DNA from: Isoetes taiwanensis
Taxonomy: Eukaryota; Streptophyta; Lycopodiopsida; Isoetales; Isoetaceae
Assembly (NCBI GenBank): GCA_021234155.1
Contig: JAJEKV010000009.1
Span: 10,110,546-10,174,545, forward strand
Direction of reading: 5' to 3'
Length of the DNA: 64,000 bases
Positions 32,393 through 43,450 of this stretch are shown one piece after another. How positions within the stretch are numbered: position 1 is the first letter of the stretch; each line of letters starts with the position of its first letter. The notes below the pieces were generated by a model that made no database searches, was not told the origin of the DNA, and was given only the letters and a program-made list of their open reading frames with translations. The position numbers and the translations under genes are program-made.

Positions 32393-32646
32393 GGAAGCGT
32401 GTACATTCTTTCATGTGCGCTTTTTTAAGCAATTTGTTTTATGTAGTGCTTAATTTATTTCATATGTAGCGCTTCATTCTCAATATTGTTTACTATTTGC
32501 GAATATGAAACACGATAGAAGCGGTACATTCTTTCATGTGCGCTTTTTTTTTAAGCAACTGCTTTATGTAGTGCTTAATTTATTTCATATGTAGTGCTTC
32601 ATTCTCGGTATTGTTTACTATTTGCGAATATGAAACACGATAGAAG
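32393..32646. repeat. Tandem duplication, two copies of about 127 bases
   Basis: Unit 1 (about 32393-32518) and unit 2 (about 32519-32646) both run from GTACATTCTTTCATGTGCGC to GAATATGAAACACGATAGAAG with few substitutions and a length change in a T run. Confidence 0.9.
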
Positions 32647-32789
32647 ATAGTTTGTTACTCTACAGAAAATCGGTCTGCGAAAAAAGAGAAGGCAAAGAGA
32701 GAGCAAGAAAGAGAGCAAGGGAAGCCGAATTGAAGGAAGAGGACAAAGAATTTGAAGAGAATGTTTTCATAAGAGAAGAAAACAACAAC

Positions 32790-35530
32790 CGCCGAGGTTG
32801 ATTGCGCACCATGCTAATGAGGTATGTCATAAAGTTTCAAAAATGAGAGGAAAGAAGTTCTTCAAGGTGTTTGCTAAGTTGTTTGCCGAATTTGAAATGT
32901 TAAAATTGAAAGAAGTAGACATAATGAGAAAGATAGTTAACAACCTCAAGAATTCTCTTGCAAACCATAAGCATGCCGATCTCATCGATGTACTTTTACA
33001 AAGAAGGACCTCACCATGGTATATCTTTGTTGTCCCCGCACTAATTGCTTGGGAACTTCCAAGTGCCTAAACTTGAATAGAAGATATGTGACAACAAATT
33101 AGCTCGAGGAGAAAAACAACAGAAATTGGTGATGGCCCATGGTCAATGTTCAAAAAGAAAACCAGATCTGATAAACTAAGCAGAAAACAACAGAAATTAG
33201 TAATTGATTTTTGGACTCATCAGACCCGAGTGTCACCAAGCAAGAAACATGTTATTAAGATTAGGCTTGGCAAAGGAAAGAAGATAATGCATGCTCTACC
33301 CTTCTTGGAAGAAACTGAGGTTGGTTTTTTTCTTTTAAGTTTATGATTCATTTGTTTACAATACTAATGTACTTGTTACTTTTAATGCAGTGTTCTTTTT
33401 ATGCTAGTTTTCGAAAAGAATATCCAAAATTCGAAGTTTCATTCTCAGCTTTTCGTGCACTGAAACCTCCATTTGTTCGAAAAGTAAAGGACAGGGAGAC
33501 TTGTTGTTGTGTGTATCATATGAGACTAGATTATGTTAGACAAGCACTAAACAAGATTAGGTTGGATACAAAGATTCATGGTGCTGATTGTAGTTGTACT
33601 TGTTCTGTTTGTGGTGCTGGAGCAAAGTGTGAAGCTAATACTAAGACCTATAAATCTTCAAGTGATTTGTGGAGGTCAATTGTATGTTCCAAGGACATTG
33701 CAGATGAGTGGCATACTCATAATTGCATGTTGCTGAAATGCACTGCTTGTGGCCCATCTAAGTTACCTATGTGTCCAAAAGAATTAAGCAAGGCTGCAGG
33801 GCATTTAGTAGATTGGAAAACTTTTGATAGGGTGGGTGATGTATATTTCCTTTCTGATTTTGTGGTTCTATTAAACTAATCATTGCTTTGCTTTTAGGTT
33901 TATGAATCAGCAAAAGAACCTGATGGCAAAGGTGGGACGAATGTGGTTCCAAAGCCTGTTGTGAAGTGGGTATACAAGACTTAATTCAACAAACAGATGT
34001 GATGTCATATGCTAAAAAATATTTTAACTCAATTCATTCCCCATAATTATGAGGCTAGATGGCGTGCAAAACAATTCGAGATTGTTTAGGCACTTTCCCG
34101 TAAAAACAAAAGATGGTATCTCGCCATTGATTTCACTTGAAAACTATACCTTCAAGATACAACAAGAAATCCAAAGCTTACATTGGAGAAATGACCAATG
34201 CACAATACTTGTGCACGTCACTTATAGGCATGCAACTGCAAAAGAGGTGGAGGAGAATTCATTATGCAAAGGTGATAGGAATATCATCAAGGAGACACAC
34301 TTTTACATTTCGGATGATAGGGAGCATGACACCTTGTTTGTCCAGCACTGTCTTAACAAGCATGCTGATTACTTGGCCAACAAGGAAGTAAAATACAACA
34401 ACCATGTAATGTGGTCAGATGGCTGCTCATCTCAGTTCAAGGGAAATTTCTATTTTCTTGGTAGATTTTATAAGATATCAAGCATTCCAATTCACTGGAA
34501 CTACTTTGCATCATATCATGGAAAAGGTAAATTCCAATGCCTCATTAAGGCTGGAATCTGCAAAACATTAAAGATGGTTGTTTGTTACCTTGCAGGGGAG
34601 CATGATGGGGCAGGGGCTGTTCTGAAGAGAGCACTCACCCATGAAATGTTAAAAAGAAATTCCAAACCTTTAAGAAATGCCCGAGACCTTGTTCAATTCT
34701 GCACGGAGCACTTCAAAGATTCTGACAAACATAGGTACTCGCATATGTTAATCAAGACTGTTGTACCAAAGGTCTTCTTTGTGGTAAACATTACTAACTG
34801 TAACAAATTATTAATTGTTTTTAGGTACTTTTGGGAGATAAAGATTGATGAAGTAAGCAGAGTTGAGCAGTTTGACTGTGTTACTTTATCGGTCTAGTAA
34901 ATTCCATAGCATCAGCCGCGAACTCCAAGGATGCTACTCAAGTAATGCACATATGAATTACTCGTGCTTTTGTCATGATTGTTGGTTGGGTAAGTACAAG
35001 AAGTGCATAAACAAAGATAGAATAGGTACCGGACTTTTTCGTAATTAAGACCGTGGATTCAAGATGATACCGCACTTGTGGATGGGTCACCTATGAGGGG
35101 ATGCCGAAAGTGGAAATCGATATTTATTGATGTAGGGGAGAACTTTGAAGTGGTTTCTCCAGCAGATAATAAGGAGAAGGTTGACTTCTACATCTTAAAG
35201 TGCACTGTACCTAAGCATGTTGTAGAGAAGGCCTACAAAGACCCATGGGGCCAAAAATTTGGGAGGAGGGAAGTCGCTGTGACAACAAGTTTTATAAACC
35301 GGTAGGAGACAACAAATATGAGCTGCTTGAATATGAGCCGATCGGCAGTTTTTATAGCCACCGGGTTGTGTCATGCAATTTTGAAATGAAAGATGTAGGA
35401 TGTAATATGTTTGAATTGGAAGCTGATGTCCATGAAAACATACTTGAAAGTTTGCAGACTCATTCACATATATTAGCACAAAGTGATGTTGCTAGCGGCA
35501 AAGAAATCCAACAAATTAAAAACAATAGGT
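32790..35530 (+). pseudogene. DDE-like transposon protein gene (SDGCSSQFK family)
   Basis: This belongs to a multi-copy family of probable transposon proteins with an RNase H/DDE-like core, known to me only as uncharacterised proteins in plants, animals and oomycetes. In order I see YPKFEVSFSAFRALKPPFV (33420-33480) and a Cys-rich block (CCCVYH, then CSCTCSVCGAGAKCE) to 33640. Intron 33832-33897 (66 nt) follows. Next are NYTFKIQQEIQSLHWRN near 34140-34190, HFYISDDREHDTLFVQHC (34300-34355) and MWSDGCSSQFKGNFYF (34408-34455). YHGKG, the 69-nt intron 34527-34595 and EHDGAGAVLKRAL come next. FHSISRELQGC and a second Cys motif (SCFCHDCWLGKYKKC) are near 34900-35010, and a C-terminal domain (IFIDVGENFEVV...YSHRVVSCNFEM) runs to 35390. 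Several frame breaks remain after splicing. Acidic and His residues in SDGC, HGKG and DGAG are candidate catalytic residues. Confidence 0.65.
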
Positions 35531-35866
35531 AAGTCAACGACAAGTCAAGCCGGGAAAGTTAACGCACAAGTCGGCCAGACAAGGTGGCAGCAAATCAAGT
35601 AGCCAAGTCGGCAGGCAAGGTGGCGCAAAGGTCAACGCCCAAGTCACAGGTAAGTCAACGCATTGTCGCCAGACAAGGTGGCGTGCAAGGTGGCGAATAA
35701 GTCAACAGCCAAGTCGGCAGACAAGTCAACGACAAGTCACGGACAAGGTGGCAAAATCAAGAGCCAAGTCACAGAGGCAAGTGGCGTACCAAGTCATCGC
35801 ATTATGGCGGCCAAGTCAACAGCTAAATCATCCAAGTCTAAAATTATCAAAAGATTAGACAAGTGA
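35530..35866 (+). repeat. Repetitive Lys/Ser/Ala tail-coding region
   Basis: This is a degenerate array of AAGTCAACG/AAGGTGGCG-type 9-12 base units. In one frame it encodes KSTAKSADKSTTSHGQGG and similar, ending RLDK at a TAG near 35866. It directly follows the transposon gene and probably encodes a basic, histone H1-like C-terminal tail for DNA or RNA binding. The repeats could equally be an untranslated minisatellite. Confidence 0.55.
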
Positions 35867-35906
35867 CCAACTCACATAACAATAAATAATTGTAAACATA
35901 CAATTG

Positions 35907-36321
35907 ACACAAACCATTAACATCCAACATATAAAAATTAAATCTCCCAACACATAACAACCATTGACATTAACAACTAACACATAACTACCATTGACAT
36001 TAATTAACACAACCATTGGGTCCAACACATTTAAATTAAAATCCCCCTTAAACCCCCTTTGGTTTGGGTGCATATTCACACGGGGGGTGACTCCGGGCAA
36101 CGAGAGCTGTTGGATAGGCATATTCACCCCTTATTCCTTAATCTATACCGTACGTAAAGTTCCTCGTTTGTGGGGTATGCAAGTACAAAATTTGCTATAC
36201 TGTATAACAAGATTCGTAAAATACTATAAGATTTCAAGCGGAATACTATATGGTGTTGATTTCATACGTGCAAAATACAATTATGAGGGCTCTCGCTGCC
36301 CTACGTCACCCCCCGTGTGAA
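35907..36321. mobile_element. MITE copy 1 (CCCCCTTTGGTTTGGGTGCA family)
   Basis: The left arm (ACACAAACCATTAACATCC ... GTGCATATTCACACGGGG) is the reverse complement of the right arm of the copy at 38613-39188. The interior has the same CTCTCG/GGGCA inverted blocks. The right arm is truncated after CCCCCCGTGTGAATAT near 36321. No coding capacity. Confidence 0.75.
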
Positions 36322-36326
36322 TATCT

Positions 36327-36445
36327 AGCATTATAACAGGGGATTTTTTTTGTGATTTTATACGCTTTTTGGCATGGTTTTCATATGATTTCATGGGCGT
36401 ATTGCACGAGGCATACTAATAAGTACATCTAGAGTGCATGCATAT
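36327..36445 (+). repeat. Short dispersed repeat, family II copy 1
   Basis: TAGCATTATAACAGGGG, a T-rich part, ATGATTTCATGGGCGTATT and GCATACTAATAAGTACATCTAGAGTGCATG match the copy near 46778-46905 closely and a reversed copy near 40105-40240. Confidence 0.7.
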
Positions 36446-36449
36446 TTCA

Positions 36450-38600
36450 ATGGCATATTATCTATGGTTTTACAATGGTTTTGCATTGCATATTTATTCC
36501 ATCACAAATAGCTTATCTCTTTTACTCCCAAAAATACAAAAATACATGCAAAAATACATGCAAGTATCGAGACCCTTTACTTTAGGGTTTGTAGAAGAAA
36601 GAATTTTAGGGTTTTTAGGGTTTCGTGGAAGAACAGAGCAACGATGATTTTTTATGGGGAGAAATCCTTGTTTGTCCGATTCTTGCTTGGCTGTGCTGTA
36701 GTGCCATGCCAGCAGACAGCGGAAATGGCTAGAACAGAGAATGGTATCAAGATCATGGATTTGCTGTAAAAGAAATCATGGATGGCTGCCGCTGTATGTC
36801 TATGGCAGACATCGAGTAAGATTTTGGAGAACAGGTACTTGGTCCGGCAACTAGCATGCCGGTTCTTCTTCACAAAATGTTTTCTGATGTATTTCTTCTA
36901 CAGGGCAAGAATCAGATCTTCTATCTCTCTGCGGATCTCCTCTGTCAAAACATCTTCCGGGTCTTTGCTCTGGCGGGTGTTCTTCATGAGAGTTCCAGGG
37001 TTTTTATCATTTTTTTAAAATGGTATGTCATTTCCTTTGCTTACATCCTCTGGTCTATTTTGAAAATGCCATTGTCTGCAGAGTGGTATCTTCATCCCAT
37101 AAGACCTCTAATTCCAAGGAGCACCCTGAAACCAAGAGCTCTTCAAAGGCAGAGTCCTGGTAAATTCTTAGACATCTTCAGATATGTCTTAGAAATTTCA
37201 GACGTTTGTTGAGGTTTGTTGGAGAACTGATCGAGGTTTGTTTGAAGAAACTTGTTTGAAGAATAATTTACAGACTTCATTATGAATCCCGATGTTGCTC
37301 TTTGTAACTGCCTCAGCCCAGTGTAAATCATCCCAATAGTGCTATAATTTGGAGACTCCTCCATGACGTGAGAAACCATTTCAAGCTCAAATCTGTGCCA
37401 TATACAACACATGCAGTTGTGGCAACACTGTGGTTAGAAATGCTCATGTAGTTGTGGAAGATGGTCCACATTTTAATATGCATTATGCACAAAAATAGTG
37501 TCCGTCTCAACCATGACACATCCTTGCGGATGAGACTCATTAGGTAGTAGTTAAGAAAAGCCACAATTGTTTACAGTAGCGGGATGATGAGCATTGATCG
37601 AAGCAAGGAATTGGATCCATAGAAGAAACTAACACAATGTGAAAGGACTTGTTAGTGTCCTTTTCAAATTGAAGCATTTGCACATCCAAATTTTGTTATT
37701 TGGAATCCCAGAAGCGAAGAGTTGCTTAATTACAAAGGGAAGATAGTGTCGCATCTCCTTATATCCGTGTTTCATTATTTAGAAGCAACACTTCATACAT
37801 CCCACTAAGTTTTCATTTTGTGGATAAAGAGGAGCACTAGGAATACCTCAGGAAAACAAATGGATCTGGTGGTTTATATTGTGTCTAAGAGTATGAATGG
37901 TCTTGTTTGCTCAGAAATCTTAGGCTAAGATGGTAATGCCCCCTAGGGAACATTTTAAAGAAAATGGAATAGGTGCTCCACTTGATAAATCAGAATTTGA
38001 ATGTTAACTCTAGACTTCTTGCTTATTGGGCCACATCCGGGGTTTCTTGCAGGGTACGAGAAGGGGGACCGAATCCAAGTACAAATTCCGCACTTGCTGC
38101 ATTAATGCATCTTGCACGAGATTCCAATGTACATAAAGATATAATTGACCGGAACTACACTCATCCCAGTGTAAATCATCCAAATCCAGACTTTGAATAT
38201 TCAATTGTTCCTTCTTGTTTAACGCGATAGTATGAAATTTGCCGTTAGCAACCTGCTGGTCAAATTAATAGTGCCATATCAAACCTCGAAAGAGGGTTGA
38301 TCAGTTTCTAACTGCAACTTAGCACTGGTCAATATAGGTGGCAATGAATTTAACCAATGGCTTGATTGATCGGCAATTTGGCATCACAGAAATAGAATGT
38401 CTCATGTGTAAGACTTGTTCATTATTAGTTCTGTTATCACATACTGCCTCATGTATTAATATTGGTATTGGTATAATATTATATGTCTAATTCTTTGCAA
38501 TGTTTTTGTTTCCATAATTTGAGCACCTCTAGTTTGTTAGATTTGTGAGGCTATGATATACCGTCCATCATTACAGTATTAGGTAATGTTTATATATACA
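36450..38600. other. Stretch without a supported gene
   Basis: Short open frames on both strands show no recognisable family. Telo-box-like TTTAGGGTTT words occur near 36575-36620. On the minus strand near 38180-38040 and 37390-37320 Leu-rich frames (DDLHWDECSSGQLYLYVHW; LQIIALLGWF) hint at an LRR-like relic, but this is too weak to call. Confidence 0.4.
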
Positions 38601-38612
38601 CCCCTACACCAT

Positions 38613-39188
38613 CCTTAAGGCCCCGAAGGGGCCAAAATTTTTTTTACTTAACACAAACCATTAACATTATTAACACAAATCATTGCATTTGACACATTTA
38701 AATAAAAATCCCCCTTAAACCCCCTTTGGTTTAGGTGCATATTCACACGGGGGGTTACGTAGGGCAGCGAGAGCCCCAAAAAATTTACAATACGTACAAA
38801 ATTAACACCATTAAGTACATTCTCTCAAACCTTATAGTATTTTACAAACTTTAATATACGGTATACAAAAACTTGTACATGCATACCCCACAAACGAGGA
38901 TCGCTATGTACGGTCCAGATCTTGGAATAAATGGCAAATATACCCATCCGACAAACTCTCGTTCTGAGTAACCCCCGTGTGAATATGCACCCAAACCAAA
39001 GGGGGTTTAAGGGGGATTTTAATTTAAATGTGTTGGACCCAATGGTTGTGTTAATTAATGTCAATGGTAGTTATGTGTTAGTTGTTAATGTCAATGGTTG
39101 TTATGTGTTGGGAGATTTAATTTTTATATGTTGGATGTTAATGGTTTGTGTTGCAAAAATTTTTTTTGTTCCCTTCTGGGCCTTAAGG
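38613..39188. mobile_element. MITE copy 2, full length with inverted ends
   Basis: This 576-base element begins CCTTAAGGCCCCGAAGGGGC and ends GGGCCTTAAGG. The inverted arms extend inward (AACACAAACCATTAACAT, later CCCCCTTAAACCCCCTTTGG and TGCATATTCACACGGGGG), so most of it folds back on itself. TTAA flanks a GGCCC...GGGCC terminus on both sides, suggesting a 4-base TTAA target site, although the 8-base palindrome CCTTAAGG at both ends makes the exact boundary ambiguous. Confidence 0.8.
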
Positions 39189-39344
39189 ACGCCACCACCC
39201 AAGTGACAAAAAATTTTAGAATTCAAACCAAAAAAAAAAAAGAATTCATTTGAGGCTTTCATCACACACCGAGCTTTTGAATTTGATCACAATAAAACAA
39301 ATAGAACATAAGTAAAACTTACCATAAAGATAGAGCAGATTGAT

Positions 39345-39412
39345 CCCATTATTCGAAGTCATAAAGTTTGCAATACAAAGAAAACCCCCGTTATTATGCT
39401 ACATATTGTTAC
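39345..39412 (-). repeat. Short dispersed repeat, family II copy 2 (partial)
   Basis: On the minus strand it reads AATATGTAGCATAATAACGG followed by GGGTTTTCTTTGTATT, matching the start of the copy near 46778. It is a truncated copy. Confidence 0.55.
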
Positions 39413-39904
39413 TTCCGCTACAACTATTTCTCTTTCACAATGACACCATTGTTTATCAATCCATATGATTTTGGATGCTCCATCTCTAGCTTAAAGGTAA
39501 TGCATGATTCACCTTATGGTTCGATTAAAGTTCCAAACCTACAATATAAATGCATTATTGTGGCCACCGTTTGACCGATCTGCGGACATGGAAAAGGGCG
39601 GAATAATTCGGCCGTTGTGTGCATAAGAATCCGCTTTGTTGATTGAAGTCGAAGGTCGGGTGCTATGAACAATCCGGCACCAAGAATATCCAAGAATTGG
39701 AAGCAAAACAGAGGGCCTAAACTTGAATCTGGCAAAATCTTAGGAAGGAAACAAAAGGGAGTTTTGCAAAGACTACATTGTAGAATCAGAAACCAATACC
39801 TTGTAAAAAAAACATTATGCTAATCAAGAAACATTAAAAACAAATACCTTTGTAAGTGTGAGCAAAAATCCATCTCGTGGGTGGCAACAAGAATCCAAGA
39901 GGGC

Positions 39905-40055
39905 AAGTACACATGCATATGCACACATGCACACACATGCACACATGCACATGCACTTGCACTTGCACATGCACAATACACATGCACATGCACACACATT
40001 CACATGCATGTGCACATGCATACACATGCGCAGTGTTCATGCACAAACACATGCA
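39905..40055. repeat. ACATGC/ACACATGC microsatellite
   Basis: About 150 bases of alternating purine-pyrimidine ACATGC, GCACAC and TGCACT units. Open frames through it on both strands are His/Cys/Met-only artefacts. Confidence 0.9.
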
Positions 40056-40104
40056 GAGAAAGACAACAACCCTCGGATTGTTCCACCCAACGAAAATCAA
40101 CGGC

Positions 40105-40240
40105 CCATAAAGGGTGCACTCTAGAAATACTATTTAGTACACCTCAACGAATACAACAACGAAATCATAGAAAAACCATGTGAAAAAACGTATAAAAATC
40201 TAAAAGTAACCCCCTGTTATTGTGCTACATATTCATTCCA
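40105..40240 (-). repeat. Short dispersed repeat, family II copy 3
   Basis: On the minus strand it reads ATATGTAGCACAATAACAGG, GGGTTAC, TTTTTATACGTTTTTTCAC, then GAGGTGTACTAAATAGTA and CTAGAGTGCA, aligned with copies 1 and 4. Confidence 0.7.
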
Positions 40241-40689
40241 ACCATCCCTTGACAATTTAAACTTGTAAATGCCAAGAACAAAATAAAACCATTGTACCAT
40301 TGGTTAGTGCAAATGGGTTTGGTTAATTCTTCCCATGTTCCAAACCAATCAATTGTAACAATCAATGAATTAACTTTGAATTCTAAATTGAATTAACTTT
40401 GAATTAACTATCAATTAACTTTGATTGCAAATGCATGTAAATGGTTGTGCAAATGCTCCATGGTTATCTAATTCTATGGTTATCTAATTCTAATGGTCAT
40501 CTAATTCTATGATTATCCACTTCAAGCAACCATTAGTTAATTTTAATGGTTAATTTTAATGGTTAAAATTCAATGGTATCAAAATCAATCCAATGGTCTT
40601 AAATTTTCAGCCTAATCATCTCACATAACATCAACAAGGTGGATATATATATCATAATATATCATAACATATATATGTTCTTATGTTTG

Positions 40690-41250
40690 TAACACTCAAT
40701 CCGACCGTTGATCCGAGATCCTACGGGTCACGTGGCTTTGGGAGGTTTGGTACGGTGCATATATGTTTGTCGCGCTCAATATATATCTGATATTTTTTGT
40801 TTTTTTTTTTTTTACATATGTTCTTATGTTTGTCCTCTTGAATCCGACCGTTGATCCGAGATCCTATGGCTCACGTGGTATTGGGACGTATCATGCGGCC
40901 CAGATGGCTTGGGAGTTTGTGTATAGACTATATGTAAGCGATCCTACGGTCCAGGTTGATTCGATCCTGATCGTCGATCCGAGAAGCTACGGATCACGTT
41001 AGTTTAGGACACATCCTACGGTGCACATGGCTTGGGAGTTATATGTAATCGATCTAACGGCCCAGGTTGATTCGATCCTGATCGTCGATCCGAGATCCTG
41101 CACCTCAGGTGGCTTGGCACATATTCTACGGTCCAGATGGCTTTGGGAATTATATGTAATAGATCCTACGGCTCATATTGCTTTTATATGGTGAGATCTT
41201 GATCATTGATCGAGTTTAAGATCCTAAGGCTCATGTTGAATACTCGTGCC
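40690..41250. repeat. Imperfect tandem repeat of GATCCGAGATCCTACGG units
   Basis: Five or more units with CCGACCGTTGATCCGAGATC or CCTGATCGTCGATCCGAGA, each followed by TACGGxxCACGT and ATGGCTTGGGAGTT, spaced 90-150 bases apart. Confidence 0.75.
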
Positions 41251-41277
41251 TTAAGGAAAGGTTTTTAAAATTTTTTA

Positions 41278-41346
41278 TGTTATTGGGGGGATTCGAACCC
41301 TGGACCTCAACCCCCCAAACCCCCCACTCTAACCACTAGACCAAGC
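41278..41346 (-). mobile_element. tRNA-derived SINE head
   Basis: On the minus strand TGGTCTAGTGGTTAGAG (41342-41326) is a Pol III A box and GGTTCGAATCC (41298-41288) a perfect B box, separated by 27 bases. The middle is a G-rich run with no anticodon arm, so it is not a functional tRNA gene. This is the standard head of a tRNA-derived SINE. The body would extend to lower coordinates (AT-rich near 41270), but its end is not defined. Confidence 0.7.
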
Positions 41347-41394
41347 ATTAGTTCTATGAACAATTTATGTTTCAAATATACTTAAGGGTAATGT

Positions 41395-41950
41395 ACTAAT
41401 TAAGATAAAATAGAATATAACATTCTAGATAGTTCTAATAAGTTCTAGAATGTAGGGGAATCCTTCAAAAATGTAAGGGAATACGGAAATACTTTCAGAA
41501 AGTTCTAGGATGTTTTGAAAGTTTCAGAATGTTCCAGAAAGTTCTAGAATGTTCTAGAAATTTCTAGAATGTAAGGGAATCCAGGAGAATTAAAGGGAAT
41601 ATAAGGAAATCTCATAAATTGTAAGAGAATGTAGGAAAATATTTACAAGTCTGACGGAATCGCTAAAATCTAGTTGAATCTAAGGGGATCTTCATAATAT
41701 CTAAGGGAATCTTAGAAAATCTTGATGAAATCTTAGAGTTTTTCTTAAGATTTTGCAAAGAGCCACAATAGAATGTTCTAAAATGTTTCATAATAAAGGT
41801 GTACAATATAAATCTTGAAAAAAAAGCACCTCAATCAAAATAGAAAATTCTAAGAGAATCTAGGGGAATCTTCATGAATGCTAAATATAGTACATAGAAT
41901 GTTGAAGAATATAGAGGAATCACAAGAGAATCTCAGTAAAATCTTTGGTT
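41395..41950. repeat. Array of heat-shock-element-like TTCTAGAA repeats
   Basis: GTTCTAGAAT, AGTTCTAGGAT and GGGAATCTxxGAA words recur through the block. The core at 41527-41569 is a perfect run of nine alternating GAA and TTC triplets at exact 5-base spacing, the pattern bound by heat shock factor. Whether it drives any transcript is unknown. Confidence 0.75.
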
Positions 41951-42065
41951 ACCTAGAACATGGCAGGGCCTTGCACCGTAAGAGCATGCTAAAATTAGAA
42001 CATGCACCGTAAGACGTATTAATTTTCTTGTAATATATATACAATAACTTTTGTCCATAGAGATT

Positions 42066-42290
42066 TTGATCCTGGCCGTCGGTGTATTCAATCGACGGTC
42101 CACAATAAAAGCCCCAAATAAGCCCCCTTATATATAGACGCCGAGGTGTCGCCATCTTGACGGTCCAAATTGTGAAATCTACGGCCCAGACGAAGCCACG
42201 TCATGATCCCCAAGCAACCCCCTTATTTGGGGCTTTTGATCTCACCCGTTGGATGTGTTGGATCAATGGTCAAGATTTAGTCACACATAT
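42066..42290. mobile_element. Foldback MITE-like element
   Basis: AAAAGCCCCAAATAAG near 42106-42121 and CTTATTTGGGGCTTTT near 42221-42236 are inverted. The arms continue outward imperfectly (TTGATCCTGGCCGTCGG against CAACGGGTGAG...TTGACC). A TATA-like TTATATATAG lies in the loop. Confidence 0.55.
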
Positions 42291-42356
42291 TAAGTGCAAT
42301 CAATGCCATAAAGTGGGTTGCAGCAAAAATTAATAGTGCTCTTGTGAGGTGGCATT

Positions 42357-42377
42357 AAAAAAAAAAAAAAAAAAAAT
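42357..42377 (+). repeat. Poly(A) run of about 20 bases
   Basis: An uninterrupted A run that may mark the 3' end of a retroposed sequence; the upstream source is not identified. Confidence 0.5.
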
Positions 42378-42489
42378 CGATTTCTTTGAAACCATGGCGG
42401 AGGCTTCAAGCAGACGATCTCTGTTTCGTTTATTCAGATCACAATGGACAAATTATCTCGTATGTCGGCTGTATTCTGAACGCAGTTGC

Positions 42490-43450
42490 TATCTGCGGCT
42501 TTTGTGGTTTGATTTTTTGGTGTAGCCGTTCCAACTGAACTACGGTTCTGCTAAAATATGTTACAACTTATTTCATTTCGTTCCCTGCTTGCTTGGAGCG
42601 CATCACAAATGGTAAATTTTCCTTTACATCTTCTTGGGTGTCGATTCTTAGCGTGAAATGCATCCATTTGTTACTAGTTGTGCTAATGTTCTAAGAAAAG
42701 CATTTGGGCTATTTTGGGCAGAGGTGTCCGCAGAGATCCAAAGTTGTAACTAGCCCAGATTGTGCAGACCCTTTGATTTAGTTCTGGTCTGCCACAGTGA
42801 TTTAGAGGGGTCGGAATAACGGTGGTGGAACCTAGCTATGGCGAGACACTGTCATCGCCTCAGTGTTGTACTATTTCTCATTGTCATCGCATTTATTTTC
42901 GACCGACGGTATAGTGGAGCATTTGATTGGAGCGCTATTTTTGTTGGCTTATCTCTGTCTTGAATCCCAGCTTCTATTCAGAATATGGTATATCTTTTAT
43001 TCAATTTGGTGCTTTTATAATAGCATCGGATTTAGGGCCTTCTACGACTCCCAATCAATGGATTTGCAACTTCTAGCTGAACTATGGTTCTGCTAAAATG
43101 CTGGAAGATGCCAAAGCTCTTTTCATTTCGTTGCCTTGCTTGGGCACTTGTGCATCATGTCAGAGAAGATATTTAGCGGGCAAAATGCATCATCACAAAG
43201 GTTTATGGTGTGAATGATTTCACGGCTGATGGAATGCATCATAGACGGTAAAAATTTCTTCATATCTTCTTGAGTATCGATTCTTAGTGTGAAATCCATC
43301 CAAAGCTGTTAGTAGCTGTGCTAAAGTTCTAAGAAAAGCATTTCGGCTATTTTTGAGCAGAGGTGTCCGACGTTTATGGCATAATGCTTACGGTCTCTCC
43401 TTTTTTTACTTCTGGCGCAAAAATCTCTGGTCTGCCTTCTGAAGTTGAGC
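42490..43450. repeat. Two diverged direct copies of a non-coding segment
   Basis: The segment from AACTGAAC...GGTTCTGCTAAAAT through TCGATTCTTAG, GTTCTAAGAAAAGCATTT and GCAGAGGTGTCCG to TCTGGTCTGCC occurs near 42530-42795 and again near 43070-43440. A reversed piece of it lies near 47190-47290. Confidence 0.7.

Noticed and set aside
36571-36620. Telomere-like TTTAGGG words
   Set aside because: Only two or three spaced copies; matches a plant telo-box or chance and not an interstitial telomere array.
36652-38230. Possible LRR/NB-LRR relic
   Set aside because: Only a few Leu-rich stretches; no P-loop, GLPL or regular LRR spacing.
39824-40183. Open frames through the ACATGC repeat on both strands
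   Set aside because: Several frames are open at once because the repeat lacks stops; the composition is only His, Cys, Met, Thr and Ala.
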